Below are positions 21,872-31,714 of a stretch of DNA of 64,000 nucleotides, piece after piece (the first letter of the stretch is position 1; each line of letters begins with the position of its first letter). The stretch is from Doryteuthis pealeii (Eukaryota; Mollusca; Cephalopoda; Myopsida; Loliginidae): contig CM042157.1 in assembly GCA_023376005.1 (NCBI GenBank), positions 65,645,036 through 65,709,035 of the forward strand, written 5' to 3'. The notes below the pieces were generated by a model that did not search any database, had not been told where the DNA came from, and saw only the letters and a program-made list of their open reading frames with translations. The translations under genes and the position numbers were made by a program.

Positions 21872-22502
21872 TCTTATTATAATGGAGATTGTGTGTTTTT
21901 CTGTCTGTAACCGAAACTATATTCCTACTCAAGTCACAATTCTCTCAGTTATTGACATCACATTCTCCATGATTTTATTTTTATCTAAATCTAAACCTCA
22001 ATTATTAATAAAATTGTCTTAGATTATTAATACTGTTAACTATGTCTACATACTGACAACATGCAATTATATTTATATATACAACAAAATAGCGGTTTAC
22101 AGTGTGAACGGGAAGGCTAATTTGCATATTAATATTAAAAAATCGAATTTAATAAATATGTGCTTAGTATTATTGATTTCTAACTGTTTGGTTTTATTTT
22201 AATGAATATAAGCAAAAATCTCTTCAATGAATCTTAAATGAAATCCATTAACAAGATAAAATAACTGTCATTTTATTCTTTACTTCCTCTTTTAACTAAA
22301 TATTTAAATTAGAAAAAATAACAATGAAAGACGAGTGATGGAAGAGTAAGTTTCAGTTGTTCCATTTTTTATTATACTCCCTCTGTTTCAAATCGTTTTA
22401 TCTGTATTCTTATTTAGTTTCATTAGCCTTTCTAATTTAATATGATATTTTATTACATTAAAACTTAAATATTTGCACCCGGAGGGTGCATATATTTGCT
22501 AG
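21872..22502 (+). mobile_element. Helitron-like element, TCTTATT family, intact ends
   Basis: A|TCTTATTATAATGGAGATTG at the left. Hairpin GCACCC-GGA-GGGTGC, then ATATATTTGCTAG|T at the right. Body shared with 8459, 25175 and 36502 copies. 631 bp, non-autonomous. The best-preserved termini of this family in the window. Confidence 0.8.
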
Positions 22503-22526
22503 TATATATATATATATATATATATA

Positions 22527-22644
22527 TCACATAATGTCCCAGTTTATAACATCAAACTCTAAAGGGTTTGGGGCTTGCCATAAGGACAATAGGATTGGTA
22601 TATGGGTGCTAGAGTTTGATGTTATAAACTGGGACATTATGTGA
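22527..22644. repeat. Hairpin with perfect 35-bp arms around a retroposon scrap
   Basis: TCACATAATGTCCCAGTTTA at 22527 and its continuation to 22561 are exactly mirrored at 22610-22644. The loop (GGGTTTGGGGCTTGCCATAA ...) is a piece of the ~590-bp retroposon. One arm sequence also stands alone near 19847. Confidence 0.75.
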
Positions 22645-22729
22645 TAACTCGACTTCCAGGTTGTCTGAGGTCACACACAAAAACAAAACAAAAAAAAATC
22701 AAACTTGAAGTCACGTGAAATAAAGTTTA

Positions 22730-22990
22730 GAGCAGGCTTAGCTCAGTCGGTAGAGTGTCCGGCTGGGAACCTCGAGGTTACTGGTTCGACTCCGGGCCTC
22801 GCCAACTCAGCGTATGAATAGCACATGGATATGTGCGGTAAAGTGACGAGCTGGTGGTAAGTTTGGTGCTCCGCATCAGACGCCCTAATCAATCTCCATG
22901 GTCTAGCGCTAGCGAAAAGGGGATAGACTCCCTCGCTGTCTGGTTGACACTGTCGACTCACAATGTCCTACAGCATGACGCAACTCCTCT
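22730..22990 (+). mobile_element. tRNA-derived SINE, family A, full head and body
   Basis: The head GCTTAGCTCAGTCGGTAGAG contains a perfect A box (TAGCTCAGTCGG), and GGTTCGACTCC is a perfect B box for RNA polymerase III. A non-tRNA body follows (GTGCGGTAAAGTGACGAGC, GGGGATAGACTCCCTCGCTG). The body and the repeats at 11172 and 44580 show it is a SINE and not a tRNA gene. Confidence 0.85.
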
Positions 22991-23001
22991 CATCATAATC
23001 C

Positions 23002-23695
23002 CCAGGTCGTGTTGACAGAACGGATTTCCATAACTCTTTCTCTCATCACCCATCCTTATTGGTCATCGCCCTTGACAGGTCTTCCGCAAGACATCCGGTA
23101 TCCGTACAGAGATGTGTTGGATTACGTTTGTAAGGCGTGGTATAATCCACCACTTAAACTTATAGACTCAGCGAGGTTACGTGGTTTAAACTCCAGCCAA
23201 TCAACAGCCCGAAACTATTTAATCGCTGATATTGACAGCCGTTCATTTGCACGTAATTTGACATTGACGAACGGACCTGCAACTAAGGGACACCAAGGAA
23301 CAAACACAGGGACATACCCAACACTAAAGGACATCAAGGAACAACCAAAGGATTATACCCAACACTAAGGGACATCAAGGAACAACCAAAGGATCATACC
23401 CAACACTAAGGGACACCAAGGAAAAACAAAAGGATCATATCCAACACTGAAGGACACCAAGGAGCAACCAAATATTTCTTCACTAAGGATCGCGCTCTGC
23501 TTAACACAAGGGATCTCCGCTGGGGAGTGCTCTCGCTTGAAGCCTAGTAATGGCCACAAAAATCGTAACAAGCTGACTGGTGTAGATGTTTGCTGGTCGG
23601 CCTACACTGGTGTGTCCATGCGTAATTGTCCACAGTAGAACGTCACTTATGAGTTCATCCTTGCTTTTCCAGTAGTGTCTTGTTCATCTTACTTG
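23002..23695 (-). pseudogene. LINE C-terminal tail interrupted by a 455-bp insertion
   Basis: The two flanks (23002-23110 and 23566-23695) join into one minus-strand tail like that at 30955-31290. The upstream half encodes a KDELISDVLLW-type motif and GHTSVGRPA; the downstream half corresponds to the DLPE..DEW region. The uninterrupted junction is visible in the copy near 20965 (CAGAGCTGACTGG). Confidence 0.7.
23111..23565. mobile_element. Insertion with 41-bp tandem repeats, possible LTR
   Basis: Inserted in a LINE tail. If it starts at TGTGTTGGATTACG and ends AAAATCGTAACA, it has TG...CA ends. It holds about 4.4 units of a 41-bp repeat from 23288 (GGACATCAAGGAACAACCAA then AGGATTATACCCAACACTAAG). 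A clean target duplication was not found, so LTR status is a guess. Confidence 0.4.
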
Positions 23696-23754
23696 GATGG
23701 TTTGTTTGATAGGTGGTAAAATATACAATAATTCGTTATTTACTATAAGTTTAA

Positions 23755-23915
23755 CATAAACAAAAGGGAACCACTCTTGACTGATAAATTATTTATTTTC
23801 CCATTAAACTAACCCTAAACCCTAACCCTAAACCCTAACACCGTCTTCTTTTTTCCTAATAGATCAATAAATAAATAATGTATCAGCCAAGAGTGGTTCC
23901 CCTTTGTTTTTGTTG
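23755..23915. repeat. Inverted repeat around telomere-like CCCTAA units
   Basis: AAAGGGAACCACTCTTGACTGATA is mirrored by TATCAGCCAAGAGTGGTTCCCCTTT. Between them, 23813-23840 reads as about four telomere-type units (AACCCTAAACCCTAACCCTA). The block beside it matches, inverted, part of the Helitron at 6865-6910. Mobile-element-borne rather than a true telomere. Confidence 0.65.
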
Positions 23916-24207
23916 GAATTATAGAAAATAACCCAATAATTACACCCTGTGGGCTGGGTTTAGAATACGCAGAGGCTGCAGAGGGGCAAGACCCCACCAA
24001 AAATGGGTACTCAAATTGTATTTGATGATAAGTTTCCAGACCCAGAGTGGTAGTATTTGTTAGGGCCCCATCTATGGTCCAAATAGATCTGTCAAAATAT
24101 TTAATTGTATTAGAAAAATTTGCTACAATATAACTAAATTATTTGAATTATTTGAATTAAGAATAGTTATTTGAAGCTGTAATTGTTTACTAAGGATTAC
24201 TATTACT

Positions 24208-24800
24208 AGCAGGACCCATGAATATATCACAATATGATAATTTAATTATTACAACGTTTGATGTGTGTACTTAAGAGCTATTGCGAAATAGTTCAATATG
24301 TAAAAATGTATAATAATATTGGTTTAACCCTCTCTCACTCTTTTTTTTTCCTACTGCAAAATATGTTCCACGGTACTTCAACTACTCAGTGGCGATCAGA
24401 AGAGAGTGGGCTATTTGAAAAACGCCCTCACCCCCTCTCTTCTCCCCAAATGTTTTAGTAATATTAGTACACAGAATGCATTTTTACTAATATCATACAA
24501 CTAGCAAGACCCGTGTATATACCACAGTATGATAATCTATATTATTACAATATTTGATATGTTCCATAGTGCTTCAACCACGCAGAGGCGACCAGAACGC
24601 AGGGAGCGGTTTGAAAAATGCTCCCATCCCTCTCCCCCCCCCTCCCAAATGCTTTAGTAATATTAGTCCAAAGAATGCAGTTCTACTAATATCAAACTAG
24701 CAGGACCTGTGGATATACCACTGTATGATAATCTAATTATCACAATGTTTGATATGTTTACTTAAGAGCTATTACGATTAGTTCAATATGTAAAAAGTAT
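24208..24800 (-). mobile_element. Repeat family ending CTAGCAGGACC, three tandem ends
   Basis: ACTAGCAGGACCCATGAATA (24207), ACTAGCAAGACCCGTGTATA (24501) and ACTAGCAGGACCTGTGGATA (24705) are each followed by CAATATGATAATTTAATTAT-like sequence and later AAGAGCTATT..AGTTCAATATG. The opposite orientation ends GGTCCTGCTAG at 44067. Minus-strand CTAG ends suggest a Helitron-type element with repeated 3' termini. Confidence 0.5.
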
Positions 24801-24801
24801 A

Positions 24802-24806
<5 letters not shown>

Positions 24807-24861
<55 letters not shown>
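24807..24861. repeat. (CT)n microsatellite, repeat-borne
   Basis: Preceded by GTTCAATATGTAAAAAGTAT and followed by TCATTATGTTCGATTGAAAC. The same flanks recur at 25104, 25979 and 26389. Confidence 0.9.
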
Positions 24862-24865
<4 letters not shown>

Positions 24866-25101
24866 TTTTCATTATGTTCGATTGAAACAGATTAGCGTTA
24901 TCACTTCCGCAGGCTCAACCCCCTCTCAATATATTTCCCCTACTCTCTTTCTTTCTTTCTTTCTTATATTTTTTCTGTGTAGTATTTCCTTATTCTTCCC
25001 TTTCTTTCTTTATAATAAAAACGGAATGTTCCATTATATAGCTGAGGTGACAAAACTATTGCAAATAGTTCAATATGTAAAAAGTATAATAATCTTGATT
25101 T

Positions 25102-25103
<2 letters not shown>

Positions 25104-25153
<50 letters not shown>
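25104..25153. repeat. (CT)n microsatellite, repeat-borne
   Basis: Same left flank (AATAGTTCAATATGTAAAAA, AATCTTGATTTAACT) and right flank (TTCAATTGAAAC). Directly followed by a Helitron end at 25175. Confidence 0.9.
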
Positions 25154-25155
<2 letters not shown>

Positions 25156-25174
25156 AATTGAAACATTGTGTATA

Positions 25175-25787
25175 TCTCTTATTATAATGGAGATAGTGTG
25201 TCTTTTTCTGTCTGTAACCGAAACTATATTACTACTCAAGTCCCAATTCCCTTAATTATTAACGCCACATTCGCCATGATTTTATGTTTATTCAAACCTC
25301 AATAAAATTGTTTCAGATTATTAATACTGTTGACCACATCTACATACTAATGACATGCAATTGTATTTATATATACAACAAAATAGCGCTTTACAGTGTG
25401 AACAGGAAGGCTAATTTGCATATTGAAATTAGAATTTGGATTTTAATAAATATGTGCTTAGTATTATTGATTTATAATTGTTTGGTTTTATCTTAATGAA
25501 TATGAGAAAAAAATCTCGGGGATAAATCTTAAAAGAAATCCATTCTTTACTTCCTATTTTAACTAAATTATTGAATTAGGAACATTTAGCAATGAAAGAC
25601 GGGAGTGATGGAAGAGTAAGTTTCAGTTGTTCTATTTTTTAAATGTTTTTATTATACTCCCTCTGTTTCAAATCTTTTTATCTGTCTTTTAATTTAGTTT
25701 CATTGGCCTTTTTCTAATTCAATATAATATTTTATTACATTAAAACTTAAATATTTGCACCCTACGGAGGGTGCATATATTTGCTAG
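25175..25787 (+). mobile_element. Helitron-like element, TCTTATT family
   Basis: The left end after A is TCTCTTATTATAATGGAGAT (or TC at 25177). The right hairpin GCACCCTACGGAGGGTGC is followed by ATATATTTGCTAG|T. Body near-identical to 21872-22502. No coding sequence. Confidence 0.75.
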
Positions 25788-25976
25788 TAACAATAAAGAT
25801 AAGGGCAACAGTTTGAAAAATCCAAATAATACTAAAGTTGTAGTGAACTATTCAAGTTTTCTTCTTTTGAATATTTCATAAGAAATTTGTTAAAATTATA
25901 AGTAAATCATTTGATATGTGTATTTAAGAGCTACAACAATTAATTCAATTTGTAAAAAGTATAATAATCTTGATTT

Positions 25977-25978
<2 letters not shown>

Positions 25979-26041
<63 letters not shown>
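25979..26041. repeat. (CT)n microsatellite, repeat-borne
   Basis: Left flank GCTACAACAATTAATTCAAT, GTAAAAAGTATAATAATC. After the array, TGAATATTTCATAAGAAAGT repeats the sequence just before it, a local tandem duplication. Confidence 0.9.
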
Positions 26042-26042
<1 letters not shown>

Positions 26043-26097
26043 AATATTTCATAAGAAAGTTGTTAAAATTATAAGTAAATTATTTGATATGTGTATT

Positions 26098-26328
26098 TGT
26101 TGTGAGGTTTTAAGGGGTCAAATAAGAACAAAACGACGGGTAACAAATGTAGAAAAATGTATTAAAAGAAAGTAGACAAATACAATAGAGAGATGTGGAA
26201 ATTACGTCCGACGAACAGAGTTATTGGCATACTCGCATTGGCTTACTGCCAAGCCACAATTATCCCTGTTACTTATAGTAACCTGTCGGCGCATCCCATT
26301 AGTCTTATAGGGTGTATCACCTATAACA
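26098..26328. mobile_element. Solo LTR (231 bp) with 5-bp target duplication
   Basis: Starts TGTTGTGAGG and ends CCTATAACA (TGTT...AACA inverted ends). GTATT flanks it on both sides (26093-26097 and 26329-26333). The uninterrupted target is visible in the sister repeat at about 25917 (GTGTATTTAAGAGCTAC). A solo LTR is left by recombination between the two LTRs of a retrotransposon; no related internal region was seen here. Family unknown. Confidence 0.75.
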
Positions 26329-26386
26329 GTATTTAAGAGCTACTACGAAATAATTCAATTTGTAAAAAGTATAATAATCTTGATTT

Positions 26387-26388
<2 letters not shown>

Positions 26389-26458
<70 letters not shown>

Positions 26459-26466
26459 TCTTCTTC
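26389..26466. repeat. (CT)n/(CTT)n microsatellite, repeat-borne
   Basis: Same flanks as the three arrays before it (GTAAAAAGTATAATAATCTT; then TCATTAAGTTCGATTGAAAC). One C insertion and a CTT tail are present. Confidence 0.9.
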
Positions 26467-26926
26467 TCTTTTTCTTCTTCTTTCTGTCCTTCTTTTCATT
26501 AAGTTCGATTGAAACAGATTAGCGTTATCAATTCAAAGCAACCCACTCTCTACATTTCCCCTACCCGCTTTCTTTTTTTCTTTCTTTTTTATGGAATGTT
26601 CCATTATTTAGCTGAGGTGGCGACACTCATAAGAAATAAGAATTCATCGGATAAGCAACACCATATAATCAGAATTTAAATTTTTGCCTTTCATCTTGGG
26701 GGGATTTGCATGGTTTCATATTTAACCAGAGAGTGTTGCAAGATGATAACGGTCGGAAGATTAAAGAACAAGAGTATCGATATATAGATTAGTTACTTGA
26801 AGCCATATAACTGTGTGCAAACAAATGACGATTATTAGATAGAAACAATTACTTGATATTATGTATTTACTACTATTAAATAGAAATACTTGATTATCAT
26901 ATCATTGGCAATTCAGTCTTGAAAGA

Positions 26927-27305
26927 CTATGATAAAAGTTTTTGTGTGCCCCTGAAGTTGCAGCGCCTGCTGTGACTATGAAGTCCTATGTTTGAGAAAC
27001 ATTCTCGACCACAGATTTTGCATTTGTAGGTTGTCCCTGTAGATGATGATGTTCCGATGCTTTGTTGCCGTTGCTTTCTTATGGACCTCTTAGCTTCATG
27101 ATGTTGTATCAGGGTGACTTCTGACATGTACAGTCCTCTATGGAGATTCTGCCGCCACCGAGGGCGGTCTTGAGCCAAATTTTCCCAGCTGGAAGGGACA
27201 ATGCCAAAGCACCTGAGATCATTTTTGCAGACATCCTTGAATCGCAGTAGAGGGCGACCAATCTGTCTTTTACCAGATGTTAGCTCTCCATACAGGATTA
27301 TTGAT
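26927..27305 (-). pseudogene. LINE C-terminal fragment with zinc knuckle
   Basis: The minus-strand frame from about 27305 reads LYGELTSGKRQIGRPLLRFK, then DVCKNDLRCFGI, NLAQDRPRWRQNLHRGL, and a C2H2-like zinc finger CKICGRECFSNIGLHSHSRRC near its end. This is the terminal part of the reverse transcriptase protein of the type at 9093-10740. The open frame continues to its own stop at 26927, so the 3' end is intact. It is 5'-truncated, the usual result of incomplete reverse transcription. Confidence 0.85.
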
Positions 27306-28616
27306 TATCATATAACTGTAAATTATTTATATTAAGAATAGTTACGTCATGTTATAATTGTTTACGTTGATAAAACTCTATATAAACCTGTTTAGTTGCT
27401 AGCGTTGAATCAGATGGATGAAGCACTAGGGAGGGGTGTCGTCCCTAGTGGGGTCTAATTGATGAGAAGGGTATTATTGTGGCTACTGTAGCAGCAGCAG
27501 TAGTTAGTAGTATTTTTTGTACATGGTTAACAGGTCTGTCTTTTGCCCCTTCCTTTCCCCTACCACGTGAGTACCTAGTGACCTTGTCACCCTTTGTAAG
27601 AATTCCCTTAGAGAAAATAGTTCGTGGGTTTAAAAAAAAACTAAAAGTATGTGTAGATGCTTTTTTTTTGGAGATGTGGAAGACTTATTTGCCTTGTATA
27701 GCTATGTTAAAGAGAACACTGCGGTAGACAGTAAAAAAAAAGGTTTCAGTGGAAAATATGAAGGTTTGTAAGTTCTTGGATCTGCGTAGTGATTTTGGTA
27801 GATAGTCAGGTTAAGGAAATTCCAGCAAGAATCTTTCTTTCCCTTTGAGGTGACTGTACAGTGCAGTCACAATATTTTGGGCTCTAAAAACTAGAGCATT
27901 TTTGGCGGTAGAATTTGTCACCGCACTCTTAGTATAGAACTACTAAGACTTAGTCCCTTCAAATCCAAACCCCTATGGTGCTAACAAGGTAAACTGTCTT
28001 CCATTCTTTTCTTGAAACTGTATTTGCTCTGTACGTTAAAACGTGTTATTTTTTCTTGTAAATTATAAATTGTCTTAAATGGAAAATTATTCCTTACCCT
28101 AGTTAACTTACTGTTTGTGCCTTTTGAGGCAAATAAGTTAAATAAACCCAAACCCTTTTTATATGCTTCTTTAATTTGTAAGTCATAGTTATGCTTAAAT
28201 GTTTTAAGTTTAGAATTTTTGATAAATTATGAGGCGTAAACCTTTCCTGTTAACTTTAATAACACTTTTTCTGTGAAATTTGTTTGTTCTATTGTTTTGT
28301 AAATTTGTTGTTCTTCTTTGTATATTTTGTGACTTATACGAAGTTTTTTTTCGTTTAATTTGTAGTTTCCACGGCTGCAATTGTGAGAACAAATAAAATA
28401 CTTATTAAAAATCACTTTGTAGTCTGTATGGCTTTATGCACACCAATGAACACATATGCAAACTAATGATTGGTTAACATAATTCAAACAGGGGTGGAAT
28501 TGACAATTATGTTGAAAGCATTGAAATCCCCCAATGAACCAGTAATAACATAACTGACGATGACCCCCAGCTCTGTTTAATAGTACTGGCGTATCTCAAA
28601 CATTTTACCTATGATT
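27306..28616. other. Unassigned AT-rich interval
   Basis: No recognisable repeat or gene over 1.3 kb. An 82-codon frame at 27479-27727 has no family signature. This may be the most unique-looking AT-rich sequence in the window. Confidence 0.5.
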
Positions 28617-28624
28617 ATTATTAA

Positions 28625-29120
28625 GGTAATCTTGAGCTTTAAGTGACTAAATTACTACCAATAAATTGTACTTGGACATTATTTGAAATGAACATAATTT
28701 TTATTAAAAACAGATATTATGGAGTTAAAAACGCACATTGAAATGAATTTGAAAAGCGTTGTGTTTTCTCAGTAAAAATATGTTAAATCAAAGATGGCTG
28801 CCATTGTTTACAAGCTTCTCGGAAAAAAAGAACAAAGGATTAAATTCTCACTGCTTTGAGAATTAAGTATTTTAAGACTTAAATGAGAGTTAAGTACCTT
28901 TGTTCTTTTTCCGAGAAGAAGTTTGTAAACAATGGCAGCCATCTTTGATTCAACATAATTTTCACAGAGAAAACACAACACTTTTCAAATCCATTTTAAT
29001 GTATGTTTTTAACACCAAAATATCATAAAATGTCTTTTTAATAACAATTAAGTTCATTTCAAATAATGCGCAAGTACAATTTTATGCTAGGAATTTAGTC
29101 ACTCAACGTTCACGATTACC
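28625..29120. mobile_element. GGTAAT-ended DNA transposon, fold-back, 8-bp TSD
   Basis: Ends GGTAATC...GATTACC. ATTATTAA is duplicated exactly on both sides (28617-28624 and 29121-29128). The arms of more than 200 bp are inverted copies (AAATCAAAGATGGCTGCCAT on the left; ATGGCAGCCATCTTTGATT on the right). Shares end sequence and TSD length with the elements at 33175, 40916 and 58024. No transposase; non-autonomous. Confidence 0.85.
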
Positions 29121-29295
29121 ATTATTAATTAAAACCCTATTAGTGTGAAAACAAATGAGTATTAATAAATAGAAGTAATTACTTGAAACCATATAATTAA
29201 TAGTATTAAGATAGAAACCGCATCGCCCTTCAAGTAGATCAAAAAGAGACACGTTCTATTGAAGTCTATAGCTCTGGCTTCAGTGTTCATAAAAT

Positions 29296-29400
29296 CGGCT
29301 ACAGAGTCCAAACTCATAAGTGATGTTCTCCTGTGGACACCTTCAAATGGACACACCAGTGTAGGCCGACCGGCAAAAACAGACATCGATACCAACCCAT
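29296..29400 (+). pseudogene. LINE C-terminal coding fragment
   Basis: Encodes ESKLISDVLLWTPSNGHTSV followed by GRPAKTDID, matching the tail at 30955-31290. It runs into pieces of the dispersed retroposon. Confidence 0.65.
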
Positions 29401-29429
29401 TCGCCACAAGGGCATCCAGCAACGATCGA

Positions 29430-29790
29430 ACTCGCTGTTTATCGGAAGGGGCCTCTCCGATGGCCCCTCTAGCCTAAGCCTGTTGTCCTCTTCCTTATTG
29501 TTAGATAGACAACGTTTCGGCTGATGTTCCCGTCTAGCCTAAGAAAGGGGTAAAGTGGAGTGTTGCATGTCATGGATTGCTCAGTCGCCAAGATTCCATC
29601 CTTAAGCATCACGGATTGCCACCCACGGCCAACAGGTGTCTCCATTGGGGGTGGTGGTCTAGGATGATGCTTGATAATTTCTATTATTTATATTTTTTTG
29701 GACTGTTGTCTTCATCTTTATTGTTATATAGACAACGTTTCAGCCAATGTGCCCTCCGGCCTTCTTCAGGTATTTCTTGTTGAATTCGGG
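29430..29790. repeat. Mosaic of two dispersed repeats
   Basis: Alternating pieces of the ~590-bp retroposon (29430-29475, 29535-29655) and of the 'GTTTCGGCCGA' repeat (29476-29530, 29660-29790; AACGTTTCAGCCAATGTGCC). Repeated template switching or nested insertion would explain the pattern. Confidence 0.5.
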
Positions 29791-29899
29791 AACTTTCATG
29801 AAAATTCAAACTGAACCCTTTATTTAATCTATTGGGGTAGATAGTTCTCACTTCCATTAATCATGACTGGGTACCAGTGTTAAGCTATATTGAGTATTC

Positions 29900-30000
29900 T
29901 ATGTTATTTTAGCCTGTGGTCAGGATTGAACCTGCAGCCTCCAGATGATTTATCACTTAGAAATGTATTCACTCAACCATTATATCCGTTGATATCCAAT
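29900..30000 (-). mobile_element. tRNA-derived SINE, family C, inverted
   Basis: GGTCAGGATTGAACCTGCAG is the reverse complement of the B box region of 12331-12460, and the A-box end is decayed (CCATTATATCCG). Confidence 0.55.
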
Positions 30001-30014
30001 TCAGAATTAATTTT

Positions 30015-30215
30015 TGGAACCTATAATGTGGAGGTGCGTTGTGTAATGCATTTCACATAGCACAAATACCTTTGGAAAAGATATGCATCCAACTTTTATC
30101 TCTCTCCAACTATGTGCAGATAATAAGACAGACTGGGCTTTTTAACCTTGGTATGGCAACCAGTCTAGGAGAAAGCAAACTCTCAATCAAAACCTGTTGA
30201 CTTCCGCTTAGTTCG
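30015..30215 (+). mobile_element. tRNA-derived SINE, family B, internally deleted
   Basis: GTGGAGGTGCGTTGTGTAAT at the head skips directly to GCATTTCACATAG, so the B-box region is gone. The tail keeps AGACAGACTGGGCTTTTTAA and GGCAACCAGTCTAGGAG. Confidence 0.6.
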
Positions 30216-30291
30216 AGGGGTTCGTAATTATGTATAAACCCAATGTTCTTTTTACCTAGAATTTTACATTTATACTTATTACTAGAAGTGG

Positions 30292-30868
30292 CTACCCGGC
30301 ATCGCCTGGGTAGAGAGGGATTTTTTAAAAGTTAGTCCTGCACATTCATTATTACTAAATCCTGAATTAGGAATCCTACGGAAAAAAGATTTTGCATTGA
30401 TCCAGACACTCTAAAAAGAAAAGTTAATGTCTACTATTGGAAATATCAAATGCAAAAAAAATATTCCATGCTGTTATCATTTACGTTTTATTTTTTAATT
30501 ATCTTCACAAATATAAATCAAATCTTCATTATTTTTGCTCAAAAACCAAGCCATCGTGATATTTAATGTGTATATATATTTACTTTGTCACCTGACATCG
30601 CCAGGGTAGAGAGGATATTTCTAAAAAGTTAGTCCCGTGGATCCATTATTACTCAATCGTGAATTGGATCCTCATCATATGCCCCATTAAAATCCCTACA
30701 TAAAAAAGGTCTTGCAAATATAAATCAAATCTTTATTATTTTTGCTCAAAAACCAAACCCTGGTGATGTTTAATGTGTATATATACTTACTTTGTCATTA
30801 ATTGTTTTATTTTCGAAGTTTCCTCCGGACATACACATGCACACAACTGCCCTTTATATATGTATAGA
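30292..30868 (-). mobile_element. Helitron-like element, GGCAGTTGTG family
   Basis: The minus-strand 5' end A|TCTATACATATATAAAGGGC is at 30868. The 3' end has hairpin CTACCCAGGCGATGCCGGGTAG then CCACTTCTAG|T at 30292. The second half of the sequence (30596-30700) repeats its own 3' part (CATCGCCAGGGTAGAGAGG), an internal duplication or nested copy. No coding sequence. Confidence 0.7.
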
Positions 30869-30954
30869 TAGATGGAAAGGTGTATGATTTTTTAACTTAC
30901 TCATATTGCGAAAAAAAAATCACATAACAGTCCGAAAAATCTATGATACAAATT

Positions 30955-31290
30955 TATTGCGTACGTATTTTTTTTAAACAGCACCCCACGAGAAAACAGC
31001 CGTACGGTCACCTGCCACATATCACCCAAACCATCAGACTAAGATGGACAAGACACGCGGGACACTGCTGGAGAAGCAAGGAAAAACTCATAAGCGACGT
31101 CCTCCTGTGGAAGCCAGCACATGGACACGCCAGTGTGGGCCGACCAGCAAAGACGTACATTGATCAGCTCTGTGTGGATACAGGATGCTGCATAGAGGAC
31201 CTCCCGAGAATGATGAGCGATGGGGACGAATGGAGAGAGATTGTCATGGATATCAGCACTGACAGCGCAACATGATGATGATGATGATTT
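30955..31290 (+). pseudogene. LINE C-terminal fragment with (GAT)n tail
   Basis: Encodes QPYGHLPHITQTIRLRWTRH, then AGHCWRSKEKLISDVLLWKP, ASVGRPAKTYIDQLC, DTGCCIEDLPRMMSDGDEWR, and stops just before a GATGATGATGATGATT tail. This is the C-terminal end of a LINE protein with its 3' microsatellite terminus, 5'-truncated. A reading frame of 110 codons is still open. The same tail occurs at 20876, 23002, 29296 and 32755. Confidence 0.85.
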
Positions 31291-31321
31291 GTTTGCAATT
31301 CCTATCTAACATAAAATGATA

Positions 31322-31620
31322 TTGGAAGTACTCGTAGTGTAATGGTTATCGTCATAGGAAATGGACATGGCAAAGTTAGTTCAAATCCTGGATGAGGCTG
31401 ATTACATTTCACATAGTCTTGGGAAAGATATGCATCCAAGTAATCTCCCTCCAGCTATGGGTAAATTGTAGGCCAGACTGGGCTCTTTAGTATTGATATG
31501 TCAATCGGTCTAGAAGATAAACTCTGAAATCAAACCTGTTGTAGACCTGGAGAAGGATGGGCTCCACCAGATTATTTGTGCCTAAGACACCCTATGAGTA
31601 GCCCCCACCTCCACAGCCAA
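31322..31620 (+). mobile_element. tRNA-derived SINE, family B, good copy
   Basis: A-box-like GTAGTGTAATGGTTATCGTC and B-box-like AGTTCAAATCCTGGATGAGG. The body follows (ATGCATCCAAGTAATCTCCC, CCAGACTGGGCTCTTTAG), then GACCTGGAGAAGGATGGGCT and CCCACCTCCACAGCCAAACC. Confidence 0.7.
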
Positions 31621-31714
31621 ACCAAGTTATAGGACAAATCTTTTACAGTATGTGTTTTTTTTTTTTTTTTTTTTTTTTGTTTTTTTTGTTTGTTTTTTTT
31701 TTTTCTTAATTGCT

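Noticed and set aside
22730..22810. Functional tRNA gene
   Set aside because: A and B boxes are perfect, but no clean acceptor stem closes and the sequence continues into a repeated SINE body.
23813..23840. True telomere or chromosome-fusion point
   Set aside because: Only about four units, embedded in an inverted repeat and shared with a Helitron interior.
27479..27727. 82-codon frame with an Ala/Val-rich start
   Set aside because: No family signature, no splice context and no support beyond openness.
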